Source of the DNA: Bryobacterales bacterium
GTDB lineage: Bacteria; Acidobacteriota; Terriglobia; Bryobacterales; Bryobacteraceae
Reading direction: 5' to 3'
Length of the DNA: 33,250 nucleotides
NCBI GenBank assembly: GCA_016789905.1
Contig: JAEUQC010000008.1
Location: forward strand, 1 to 33,250
Below are positions 1 through 7,751 of this stretch, piece after piece. The stretch's first letter is position 1. The number at the start of each line of letters is the position of its first letter. A program made the position numbers and the translations under genes. Under the pieces are notes generated by a model. That model did not search any database, was not told where the DNA came from, and saw nothing but the letters and a program-made list of their open reading frames with translations.

Positions 1-608
1 GTCTGGTCGTCGGTCGCGTCGAACTGGGAAAGGTAGAATCCACCAGGATTCGTTGTCGCCACGGTCCACGTAATCGTCGCCGTGTCACCCGCCGCAAGAT
101 TGAAATTCCATCCCATCAAGGCAGCGACATCGGTGGGATTGAAGCTGTCGGTTGGCCCGTTTTTAAACGCCAACCCGTCCGGTGTACCGTTCATGAAATT
201 CGTGAAGATGTTGCCGGAGCCGAGACTCAGGGGTGAGACCTCACTGTCGTCAATCTCAAACAACTGCCCTGCCGCCGCTGTGCCCGTTATGCCTCCCGTT
301 TCGTCAAAAGCGTTGTTCCCCGTGGCGTCCACCAGGTAGTCAACGTTGAAGAACAGGAGGGCGTTATTCGCCCCCACATTGGATGTCGTGTAGATGATCG
401 TCCCCAACCCGGTGGTCGTATCGTACCCGGCGAAGTTCCACCCGGTGCTACACCCTGCGGGTCCGCCAAAGGTGTTGACCTTACTCTGCGTGGTTCCGTT
501 CACATTGCAATACAGCTCGAAAAGGCTCCACGCGCCTTGTGCTTGCTGGGAAACGGAAAAAAACAACAAGAAAAGACCCGCACTGGACCACATCTTTGAG
601 TGTGCCAT
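1..608 (-). CDS. Secreted protein, C-terminus cut by window edge (probable PEP-CTERM family)
   Basis: This is an open frame of 202 codons reading from ATG at 608 down to the window edge with no stop, so the protein is partial. It begins with a short basic stretch and a hydrophobic signal peptide (residues 6-26, ending QQAQG), followed by a Gly/Asn/Thr/Asp-rich body with few charged residues and two cysteines near 36 and 55. The composition and neighbourhood resemble bacterial PEP-CTERM surface proteins, but the C-terminal sorting signal would lie outside the window, so that assignment is inferred. The function is unknown. It lies downstream of, and on the same strand as, the TPR lipoprotein gene ending at 800, with a 191-base gap that holds its own candidate promoter. 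Confidence 0.8.
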   Translation of the reverse strand, partial: MAHSKMWSSAGLFLLFFSVSQQAQGAWSLFELYCNVNGTTQSKVNTFGGPAGCSTGWNFAGYDTTTGLGTIIYTTSNVGANNALLFFNVDYLVDATGNNAFDETGGITGTAAAGQLFEIDDSEVSPLSLGSGNIFTNFMNGTPDGLAFKNGPTDSFNPTDVAALMGWNFNLAAGDTATITWTVATTNPGGFYLSQFDATDDQ

Positions 609-712
609 CGATTCTCCTTCGCGAACACAGAACTCCACGTGTGCTGTCAGCGCGCCGAAACGCCCAGCGCTTTTGTCTAATCGGCTCCGTCGAGTGCCTG
701 TATTTCTAAGGA

Positions 713-741
713 AGTATACTGAGGCACTGTCAGTAATACAA
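713..741 (-). promoter_or_regulatory. Candidate sigma70-type promoter for the secreted-protein gene at 608
   Basis: On the minus strand a -35-like TTGTAT (736-741) is separated by 17 bases from TATACT (713-718). Transcription would start near 705, leaving a leader of about 97 bases. The -10 matches consensus at 5 of 6 positions, the -35 at only 3 of 6, which fits an activator-dependent promoter. Called by eye only. Confidence 0.4.
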
Positions 742-770
742 GGGTTAACTTATCGCAATCCTAACATAAA

Positions 771-784
771 AGTACTACAGTACT
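771..784. promoter_or_regulatory. AGTACT pair: candidate operator (or short hairpin)
   Basis: Two palindromic AGTACT hexamers are separated by AC. The pair lies 53 bases upstream of the TATACT box at 713-718. The same bases could form a small stem followed by TTTT on the minus strand just after the TPR gene stop at 800, so a weak terminator is an alternative reading. Similar AGTAC-type pairs occur at 3230, 11214 and 19094. Confidence 0.35.
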
Positions 785-799
785 GCCCGCCGCTCAGCA

Positions 800-3109
800 T
801 TACCGCAGTTTAGCCAGGTGGCCGCGGATCAGGCTATCCTCTTTGCTGGACACGCCGCTCGCCAGCGCCGCGTCGAACTCGCGCTTTGCTACAACGGTGT
901 TACCCTGCGCCAGTGAGTTCAGCCCATAGTGAAGACGGTACGGACCACGCGCGGGATGCTTGTTCGCCAGCGTCGAAAAGATCGGTTGCGCCCGGTCGTA
1001 TTGGCCCTGTTGATGGTAAATCCATCCCAGCGTGTCGGAAAAATTGGGATCCTGGGGCCGTATCGCCAACGCCTTCTGAATAAGCGCCAGCGCCTCGTCG
1101 AGTTGCTGTTTTCCATCGGCAAGCAGAAACGCTAAGTCATTCATCGCCATACTGTTCTGCGGATCCGCCGCAAGAAATCGCCGCAGCGCGGCAATGGCGT
1201 CCTCTCGCCGTCCCGCTTCTGCTAACAGAGACCCGAGCCGCGACACAATGGCATGGCTCATTGGTTTCAGTTGCAACGCTTTCTCATAAGCGGCGATCGC
1301 GCCCGCCGCGTCTCCCGACCCGCGCTGCACATCGCCGAGTAACATCTGCCAATCCGCCGATGCCGGGTACGCCGCCGCCACCGCTTTGGCATTCTCCAAC
1401 GCAACCGGCATTTGTCCAGTCCGCATGGCCAACGCCAACAGCGCCTTTCTCGCCCCCAGCGGCTGCGCGGACGCGCTCACCGCCGACTGCAGAAACTGCA
1501 CCGCCGCCGCCCCCTTATTCTGCGCCACCAGCGATTCGGCAATACCGTCGCGCGCCCGGCCGTCACCATCCTCGGGCCGGTAAATCGCCCGGAACACCTT
1601 CTCCGCCTGCGGCGCATACCGCTCGTTCAGCAGCAAAATGCCGTGGTGCAGTAACACCTCCCGGTTTTCCGGCGCTAGTTTCAATGCCTGATCAATCTGC
1701 TGCCTGGCCTTCACAATCTGGCCGTTCACCATCCATGCCCGGGCCAGCAGCACGCGGCCCGCAATACTTCCGGGCTGCAACGCGCGCACCTGGTGGGCTT
1801 GTTCCAGCGCCGTCTGCGAATCCCTGGCCTGCATCGCCAGTTCGGCCAACAGGAACCGCGGCGGCACGTAGGCCGGGTTCAGTTGAATCGCCGTCACGAA
1901 CGCCGTCCGCGCCCGGCCCGCCTCGCCACTCGCCAGATAGGCTAGGCCAAGGTCGTAATGCAATATCGCGCTCTTGGGTGTTGTTTTGATTAGATTCTCA
2001 ATTTGCCGCAGCGCGGCGCTCGCATCCCCCGGCTTATTGGTTCGCAACAGCAACCCGGCCCGCATCTGCAACGAAAACGAGTCCTCCGGATGGCTCGCCA
2101 GAATCGTCTCTACCATCCGCGCCGCGTCGTCCTTCTTTCCTTGCGCCGCCAGCAAGGCACTAATTCGCTTCTGATAATCGCTCTTCGCCGCCGGGGATTC
2201 CCGCAGCCCGGCCTCATAGTGTCCCAGCGCTGCATCGAACCGTTTGCGCTTGGCCTCAAAATCGCCAACCTGCATACGGGCGTTCGGATAGTCGCCCGTG
2301 CTCGCCACGATCATGTCGATAATTTCCCGCGCTTTGGCGGCCTGATTTGTGTTTTCGTGTTGCGTGGCTAACTGCAACAGATAGGCGATCTCGCCGGGAT
2401 TGTTCTCAACCTTCCGGGCAAGAATGGCTGTCGCCTTTTCCGTTTGCTTTCGCTCCGTATAGTGCAGGTAGAGGATGTCGTAAAAAACCGGGTTGTCCTT
2501 TTTCGCCTCTATCATCCGCAGCGCGATCCGCTCGGCCGCCTCTCCCTCTTTGTTCTTTATTAACGATTCCACCAGCGGCACCACCACCTCTGGCTGCATC
2601 GGCTTTGCCTGGTCGGCTCTTTGGAACAGTTGCGCGGCGCTGGCAAACTGATCGCCGGTAAAGGCCAAATATCCCTGGAAGCGCAGCCCACGGTAGGAAT
2701 TCGGATCTTTAGCCAACAGTTCTTTGGCGATTCTCTCTACTTCGCCCCGAAGCTCCTTGTCCCGTCTCGCGCCAGCCAGAATCCGGCCCAGGCACAGCTC
2801 TCCGTACTCGAGCTTCACATCCTCCCGCTGCGGCAGCAGCAGCACGGCCTGCTTGAAATACTGATGCGCTTCCCCCAGCTCATTCTTCTTGAGCTTCATG
2901 CGCGCCAGCCCCAGCGGGGCCTCTCCATAAGCAGGGTCCTTCTGGATCGCCTTACGGAAATGAATCTCTGCCTCGCTGTCGTTGCCGGCCTTCAAAAACT
3001 GATTGGCCATCTCGACTTCCGCCGGGGCCGACCCGCCCCTGAACAGGCCGCAGCCGCCATTGAACACAACGCAAGAAAGAACAAGTACACAACGGAGAGA
3101 CATTGGCAT
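800..3109 (-). CDS. PrsT-like TPR-repeat protein, probable lipoprotein (copy 1)
   Basis: The product is 769 residues, almost entirely tetratricopeptide repeats (repeated A-x-x-x-Y/F and G/A-x-A signatures from about residue 35 to the end). I start it at ATG 3109 because GGAAGG lies 8 bases upstream and a signal peptide follows at once, ending in a cysteine at residue 20 within FNGGC; a longer upstream frame to 3262 lacks such features. The lipobox is imperfect (Asn at -3), so lipidation is less certain than for the other two copies. Length and architecture match the PEP-CTERM-system TPR lipoprotein family (PrsT), thought to act in the periplasm or outer membrane in exopolysaccharide and surface-protein systems. 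It shares the YDILY-x-HY, QLA-x-x-H and VGDF motifs and a DTLGWIY motif near the C-terminus with the paralogues at 4399 and 11346. Confidence 0.85.
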   Translation of the reverse strand: MPMSLRCVLVLSCVVFNGGCGLFRGGSAPAEVEMANQFLKAGNDSEAEIHFRKAIQKDPAYGEAPLGLARMKLKKNELGEAHQYFKQAVLLLPQREDVKLEYGELCLGRILAGARRDKELRGEVERIAKELLAKDPNSYRGLRFQGYLAFTGDQFASAAQLFQRADQAKPMQPEVVVPLVESLIKNKEGEAAERIALRMIEAKKDNPVFYDILYLHYTERKQTEKATAILARKVENNPGEIAYLLQLATQHENTNQAAKAREIIDMIVASTGDYPNARMQVGDFEAKRKRFDAALGHYEAGLRESPAAKSDYQKRISALLAAQGKKDDAARMVETILASHPEDSFSLQMRAGLLLRTNKPGDASAALRQIENLIKTTPKSAILHYDLGLAYLASGEAGRARTAFVTAIQLNPAYVPPRFLLAELAMQARDSQTALEQAHQVRALQPGSIAGRVLLARAWMVNGQIVKARQQIDQALKLAPENREVLLHHGILLLNERYAPQAEKVFRAIYRPEDGDGRARDGIAESLVAQNKGAAAVQFLQSAVSASAQPLGARKALLALAMRTGQMPVALENAKAVAAAYPASADWQMLLGDVQRGSGDAAGAIAAYEKALQLKPMSHAIVSRLGSLLAEAGRREDAIAALRRFLAADPQNSMAMNDLAFLLADGKQQLDEALALIQKALAIRPQDPNFSDTLGWIYHQQGQYDRAQPIFSTLANKHPARGPYRLHYGLNSLAQGNTVVAKREFDAALASGVSSKEDSLIRGHLAKLR

Positions 3110-3166
3110 AAACCGGTCCTTCCAAATCCAGTTGTAGTGTACACTCCCCATTTGAAGCCGGACAAG

Positions 3167-3195
3167 AGTAAAGACTCGGCGCCCCACACTGTGAC
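3167..3195 (-). promoter_or_regulatory. Candidate promoter for TPR copy 1
   Basis: On the minus strand GTCACA (3190-3195) is followed after 17 bases by TTTACT (3167-3172). Each box matches consensus at 4 of 6 positions. The AGTAC-type pair at 3230 lies 57 bases upstream of the -10, a distance similar to that at two other promoters here. Confidence 0.3.
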
Positions 3196-3229
3196 GGAAA
3201 GCTACAGGACGCCGCAACGCCCCCATCCC

Positions 3230-3246
3230 AGTACCTCCTAGTACTA
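3230..3246. promoter_or_regulatory. AGTACC/AGTACT pair in divergent intergenic region
   Basis: AGTACC and AGTACT are separated by TCCT (GTAC cores at 3231 and 3241). The site lies between the divergent TPR gene (start 3109) and the PEP-CTERM gene (start 3364). It is a candidate shared operator; see the matching sites at 771, 11214 and 19094. Confidence 0.35.
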
Positions 3247-3363
3247 CCTGTAGGTTGTTCACCGCAGCTATTGTCCGCTAAACTACGCGTATCCTAGTTG
3301 AAACGCTAAACATTCCTCCACAGCACCCGGCTTTGGCGGTTTCCTTGGCTTTCACGCAACATC

Positions 3364-4317
3364 ATGAGATTTTATTTACCCCTCTTAGCCATCGCTCTCC
3401 CGGCGGCACTGCTCGCCGGCCCCACCATCGCCCCCACCGGCAATGAGCTGTATCTCACCATGGGCCCCTCCAACACCGCGAACGCCGTCTACAACGGTGG
3501 CCGCTTTGATGGACGATTGGGAAACAATCCAACCAACGCCAACAATCCATTGGTTAACCTCTGGTGCGTCGATGCCCAGTTGTACTTCAACTGGAACACC
3601 GCCTACCGGGCCAACTCTCTCGGCTTCTCGGAAATCGACGGCGAAGGGACAACCGGCAACAATTGGACCACCGGCCCCGGCGGCAGCCGCGACGTCCGCT
3701 ATGAAGACGCGCTGGCTCCTGGGCAAGCGAAGCCAGGCGGCACAGAGGCTACCACTCCCAATTTCCGCTTCAATACCGGCTACAACCCAGCCGGCAACAC
3801 CCCCGGCGAAGACGCCCTCTTCCGCTATCGCATGGCCGGCTACTTGCTCGATCAGTACAGCTCGCTGGCGGCCTTTGACACCGACCAGGCTACGGTCTTC
3901 GTCAGCGGAGTCGATGCACAGTTTGGGCAAGGCAAATACGCTCCCAGGAACTCCCTCCGCAACAAGGCCATCATCGGCGCCATCTGGTCGGCTATGGATA
4001 CCGACACCGATAACGATAACCAGCTCGCGCTCACCGGCGCCGTTCAAACCTGGTTCAATCGCGCTGCCGCCTATGTCAACACCAACTGGAACAACGCCTC
4101 GCTCTGGAGCAAGTGGGTTGTCGTCAGCGGTTGGGCAGGCACCACCTATGTAAAAAATGACGGTGGACCGGTCCAAACCTTCCTCACCGAGCGCATCCCC
4201 CCCGTTCCCGACAACCCGGTCCCCGAACCGGGCTTCTACGGCCTTCTCTGCACCGGCCTCGGCGCCCTGGTTTGGGCCGCCAAACGCCGGAACAACGGCA
4301 CCGGCTCCGCCGCCTAA
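3364..4317 (+). CDS. PEP-CTERM sorting-domain surface protein, function unknown
   Basis: The 317-residue product has a signal peptide (residues 1-18, cut near LLAG) and a tripartite C-terminal sorting signal from about residue 286: VPEP, a hydrophobic span beginning GFYGLL, then AAKRR. In the PEP-CTERM system an exosortase cleaves at this signal after export, delivering the protein to the outer surface or matrix. The body is rich in Asn, Thr, Gly and aromatic residues and contains a single cysteine in LWCVDAQLYF; I do not recognise a catalytic motif. It is divergent from TPR copy 1 and followed by a strong terminator and then TPR copy 2 on the same strand. No clear Shine-Dalgarno is visible; the start is chosen because the signal peptide begins there. 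Confidence 0.9.
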   Translation: MRFYLPLLAIALPAALLAGPTIAPTGNELYLTMGPSNTANAVYNGGRFDGRLGNNPTNANNPLVNLWCVDAQLYFNWNTAYRANSLGFSEIDGEGTTGNNWTTGPGGSRDVRYEDALAPGQAKPGGTEATTPNFRFNTGYNPAGNTPGEDALFRYRMAGYLLDQYSSLAAFDTDQATVFVSGVDAQFGQGKYAPRNSLRNKAIIGAIWSAMDTDTDNDNQLALTGAVQTWFNRAAAYVNTNWNNASLWSKWVVVSGWAGTTYVKNDGGPVQTFLTERIPPVPDNPVPEPGFYGLLCTGLGALVWAAKRRNNGTGSAA

Positions 4318-4344
4318 TACACCGCTCTCTCATTCAACTCTACA

Positions 4345-4370
4345 AAAGGCGGCACACCTGTGCCGCCTTT
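4345..4370 (+). terminator. Rho-independent terminator after PEP-CTERM gene
   Basis: A perfect 12-base inverted repeat (AAAGGCGGCACA / TGTGCCGCCTTT) with a 2-base centre is followed by CTTTTA. It ends 28 bases before the start codon of the next gene on the same strand, so it also lies in that gene's leader. Confidence 0.85.
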
Positions 4371-4398
4371 CTTTTATCCTGAGGATGGACCCTCTCCT

Positions 4399-6693
4399 AT
4401 GCAGTTCTCCCCCGCCGCCGGGCTTTGTCTGGCGATCGCTATGTCCCTCGCCGGTTGCGGCTCCTTCGGGACTTCGAAAGAACAGTATGTCCAGCGCGGC
4501 AATACGTTCTTCGACAAAGGCCAATTCGCCGACGCCACGCTGAACTACCGCAACGCCCTCAAGCAGGACCCCGCCTACGCCGAAGCCTATTACCGCCTCG
4601 GCCTCACCCTCAGCAAGGACGCAAGCCCGGCCGACGCGCTCACCAACCTCGAAAAGGCCGTCAGCCTGCAGCCGGATCACGATGCCGCCCGCCTCGCGCT
4701 CGCCTCGCTCTACCTGGAAGGCCTGCGCTATCTTCCCACCCCTCCCCAACCCTTCTACGACAAACTCCAGCGCATCGCGCAAGGCTACATAACGAAGGAC
4801 GCCAAGTCCTTCCACGGCCATCGTCTGCTGGGCCACATCGCCATGCTCGATTCCAAGCCGGACGCCGCCGCCCCCCATTTCCGCGCCGCTCTTGACGCGC
4901 AACCGGATTCCGAAGAAGCCGCCACGCTGTTCGCCCAAAGCCTGCTCGCCAGCGGGAAGGCCGCCGAAGCCGAATCGTTCGCCCGCCAGACGCTCGCCGC
5001 CCGGCCCTCCTTTGGCGCGCTCTACGATATTCTCTATTTCCACTACCGCAACACGCGCCGCCTGCCGGAGGCCGAACAACTGCTGCAACAGCGCATCGCC
5101 GCCAACCCCAAAGACTCGCTCGCCCTCATTCAACTCGCCCGCCACTATCAGAGCCTGCGGCTCTCCAAACCAATGGAGGAGACGCTGGCCAAAACCTCCG
5201 CGCTCCCCGATGGCCTCCTCGCCTCCGCCGATTTCCTGCTCGATAGCGGCGACACCCCGCAAGCCATTCTGCTCTATAAAAAGGGCGCCGATAACGCCTC
5301 CCCCATGCAGTCCACGTTTCGCAAACGGCTGGTCAGCGTCTATCTGCGGAACAATCAGAAAAGCGAAGCAGCGGCACTGCTGGAGACTCTTTTCCAAGCC
5401 GACCCGAAGGACAAGGAGATTCTCGCCGCCCGCGCCTCTCTCCGCGCCGCCTCCGGCCAACCCGCGGAAATCGACGCCGCTATCGCCGAATTCACCAAAC
5501 TCGTCGATGCCGACCCGAAGTCGGTCCCTTATCGCTATGACCTGGCCTACGCGCTCCGCATGCGCGGCCGCGACGATGACGCCTACAAGCAGTTGCTCAA
5601 AGCCATCGAAAGTAACCCCAATCACCTGCCCTCTCTGGAAGAACTGGCCGGCATCAGCATCCAGCGCGCCCGCGCCCAGGATGCGGGTATGTACGCCAGC
5701 CGCGCGCTCGCCATTAACCCCAAAAGTCCGCGGACACGCCTGATCTTCACCGCCGCTCTCGCCCTGGTTGGAAAATCCGCCGACGCCCGGCAGGAGATCA
5801 ATTCCCTGCTCCGCGAATATCCCAATCTGCGCGAAGCGCATCTGCAATTGGCGCTGCTCAACATCCAGGAAAAACGCTTCCGCGAAGCCGAAGTCATCTA
5901 CCGGCAGCACTATACGCCCGGCCAAAAGGACACCCGTTTCCTGCGCGGCCTCATCGAGCTCGCCTTTGCCTCCGGCCAGCCGGAGCAGGCGCTGCAATCG
6001 CTCCAGCAGGAAGTAAAGCTTCAGCCCGCTTCCGCCGAAACCCGTATGATGCTGGCCGGCGCCGCCGCGCGGATGAACAGAACCGATATCGCCATCGAAC
6101 AGTTCCTATGGCTGAAACAGAATGCGCCGCCATCGCTGAATGTGGAAATGGCGCTCGGCTTGGCGCGCCAACAGTCGGGCGATTTGCCGGCCGCCATCGC
6201 GCAGTTCCAGTCCGCCCGCAAGCTGGCGCCGAACGATCCCAATGTCGCCGCCGCGCTCGCCTACGCCCTGCAACAGTCCGGACGCCCCGGCGATGCCGTC
6301 CCCCTCTATCGGGAATCGCTGCAAGGCAAGCCCGACGCTCCCATCGTCAAAAGCAACCTCGCCATGGCACTCACCGACACCGGCGGCGACTTGCAGGAAG
6401 CGCTGCTGCTGGCCCAATCGGCCGCCGGTAAGGAGCCATCGAACCCTGTCTTCGCCGATGCGCTGGGCTTGGTTTATCTGAAGCGCAAAGATACCGCCAG
6501 CGCCACCCAGGCCTTCCGTTCCGCCGTTGCTAAATCGCCCGAATCCGTCGAGTACCGCATCCACCTTGCCAGCGCTCTTCTCGAAGCCGGCAACAAGGCC
6601 GCCGCGAAGGCCGAACTCGGCGCCGCCGCAGCCCGCAAACCGTCACCGGCGGAACAAACCGCCATCAGCGCCATGGAAGCCAAGCTCCGCTAA
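4399..6693 (+). CDS. PrsT-like TPR-repeat lipoprotein (copy 2)
   Basis: The product has 764 residues. ATG 4399 is chosen because a textbook lipoprotein signal follows: hydrophobic residues 8-18 and lipobox LAGC with the lipidated cysteine at residue 20. A GAGGATGG stretch lies somewhat far upstream. The rest is a run of tetratricopeptide repeats, matching the length and layout of PrsT-family proteins of the PEP-CTERM/exopolysaccharide system, where they are thought to scaffold envelope complexes. It shares YDILYFHY, QLARHYQ and a C-terminal DALGLVYLK motif with the paralogues at 800 and 11346. The start lies 28 bases after a terminator, and no separate promoter is evident. Its stop overlaps the stop of the convergent protease gene by 4 bases (6690-6693). 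Codon use is much more C-ending than in copy 3. Confidence 0.9.
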   Translation: MQFSPAAGLCLAIAMSLAGCGSFGTSKEQYVQRGNTFFDKGQFADATLNYRNALKQDPAYAEAYYRLGLTLSKDASPADALTNLEKAVSLQPDHDAARLALASLYLEGLRYLPTPPQPFYDKLQRIAQGYITKDAKSFHGHRLLGHIAMLDSKPDAAAPHFRAALDAQPDSEEAATLFAQSLLASGKAAEAESFARQTLAARPSFGALYDILYFHYRNTRRLPEAEQLLQQRIAANPKDSLALIQLARHYQSLRLSKPMEETLAKTSALPDGLLASADFLLDSGDTPQAILLYKKGADNASPMQSTFRKRLVSVYLRNNQKSEAAALLETLFQADPKDKEILAARASLRAASGQPAEIDAAIAEFTKLVDADPKSVPYRYDLAYALRMRGRDDDAYKQLLKAIESNPNHLPSLEELAGISIQRARAQDAGMYASRALAINPKSPRTRLIFTAALALVGKSADARQEINSLLREYPNLREAHLQLALLNIQEKRFREAEVIYRQHYTPGQKDTRFLRGLIELAFASGQPEQALQSLQQEVKLQPASAETRMMLAGAAARMNRTDIAIEQFLWLKQNAPPSLNVEMALGLARQQSGDLPAAIAQFQSARKLAPNDPNVAAALAYALQQSGRPGDAVPLYRESLQGKPDAPIVKSNLAMALTDTGGDLQEALLLAQSAAGKEPSNPVFADALGLVYLKRKDTASATQAFRSAVAKSPESVEYRIHLASALLEAGNKAAAKAELGAAAARKPSPAEQTAISAMEAKLR

Positions 6694-7550
6694 CCGCGCC
6701 GCCGCCACCGCGTCCCCGCCACCAGCAGCACACCCATTCCGGATAGCCACATACCCGCCGGCTCCGGCACCGCGAAATCCCGCGTTCCCACCGCGCCGAT
6801 GAGTTGGTCAAACTGCGTGTAGGAAAAGGCCCGGTCCTTCACCCTTTCGCTGTTCGGCATGTTGGTCGGCTCCGCTCCCGTGGCCATCAGGTCGTAGGGC
6901 GACGCCCCTGGGTTGGCCTGCATTCCGTTCGGATGCACCAGGGAAAGCGCATGGCCAATCTCATGAGCAATTGTCCCCGCCAGCAGTTGAATCCGCTGCG
7001 CGTTCGTTGTCGCCAGGCCCGCCAGGCTGGCAATGTTATCCACCAGAATCGACCCAATCAATGTGCCGGCCCCCGCGGAGGCACCCCCGCCAGCCGCAGT
7101 TCGCACACATGCATAGCAGGCCTGCCCCAGGAACGATTCCCCGGTCGTGCCGTTTCCAATCGCCACGAAAAAGTACTCCGGGTCCGCATTCAGCGGCGCC
7201 AGTGTATTCGTGGTAAGAATAAAGTCGATATTCAGCCCCAGCCCATTCTGGAGCGGGCTCAGCGGATTCTCTCCCACCGTCGGATACGCCAGGTAGTCGG
7301 CAATCACCGCGTCCAGAATCGACTGCTGAATCTGCGCGGTACTCATTCCGCTAAACCCAAAACCGGAATAATCCGCCGCCGTCGTCCCCACACTGAAGGT
7401 GTCCAGCGTCGGCCCGGTAACGAAGTTCAGCCCGAATGTCAGCGCCGATGCCGGCCGGGCGCCCCCCGCCGCCAGGCTGAACAGCAGCGCCAAACCTAAA
7501 AGGCGCGCTTTGGTCTTCTTGCCGGGTGCCGTCTTCATTTGCAGTGTCAT
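6690..7550 (-). CDS. Matrixin-like zinc metalloprotease with PEP-CTERM anchor
   Basis: This 286-residue protein has a signal peptide (basic residues 11-15, hydrophobic core 17-28, cut near ASA at 34-36). It carries the metzincin zinc site HEIGHALSLVH (His196, Glu197, His200, His206) and a downstream Met-turn candidate YDLMATG (Met222). The C-terminus has a PEP-CTERM signal: VPEP at 261-264, a hydrophobic span, then RWRRRG. It should therefore be an exported peptidase processed by an exosortase and held at the cell surface or matrix. Three cysteines are seen in or near the mature domain start and mid-region (QACYACVR). ATG 7550 is preferred, ATG 7538 is possible; neither has a good Shine-Dalgarno. 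Its 3' end overlaps that of the convergent TPR copy 2. Confidence 0.85.
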   Translation of the reverse strand: MTLQMKTAPGKKTKARLLGLALLFSLAAGGARPASALTFGLNFVTGPTLDTFSVGTTAADYSGFGFSGMSTAQIQQSILDAVIADYLAYPTVGENPLSPLQNGLGLNIDFILTTNTLAPLNADPEYFFVAIGNGTTGESFLGQACYACVRTAAGGGASAGAGTLIGSILVDNIASLAGLATTNAQRIQLLAGTIAHEIGHALSLVHPNGMQANPGASPYDLMATGAEPTNMPNSERVKDRAFSYTQFDQLIGAVGTRDFAVPEPAGMWLSGMGVLLVAGTRWRRRG

Positions 7551-7683
7551 TGGGAGTCGCGCTTCGCCGGACCTATCAGCGCAAACCAGTGAGACCGTTT
7601 CCGCATGCGGCGATAGCAGACCGCGGCAAGGCCGGCGCAGGTTCGATTCTACCATCCCGCGTATTTCTCGCCACACACCCCGC

Positions 7684-7727
7684 AAAAAACGGCACGGGCC
7701 CCAAACGGCGCCTTCGCCGTCCGGGGC
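7684..7727 (-). terminator. Rho-independent terminator after the astacin-like gene
   Basis: On the minus strand a 13-pair stem (7698-7710 with 7715-7727, including two G-U pairs, loop of 4) is followed 8 bases later by a run of six T (plus-strand A at 7684-7689). The distance from stem to T-run is longer than usual, so efficiency is uncertain. Confidence 0.55.
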
Positions 7728-7751
7728 CTGCTCCCTAGCCTTTGCGCCGCT

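Noticed and set aside
3110..3262. N-terminal extension of TPR copy 1 to 3262
   Set aside because: The extension has no signal peptide or ribosome site, while ATG 3109 has both and is followed by a lipobox-like cysteine.
4330..5997. Long open frame (555 codons) antisense to TPR copy 2
   Set aside because: It is a shadow of GC-biased codon use in the real gene: no signal, no domain, low-complexity Gly/Glu/Arg composition, and no ribosome site.
7636..7656. GGTTCGATTC resembling a tRNA T-loop
   Set aside because: The flanking bases do not form a T-stem, and no acceptor, D or anticodon arm could be built around it.
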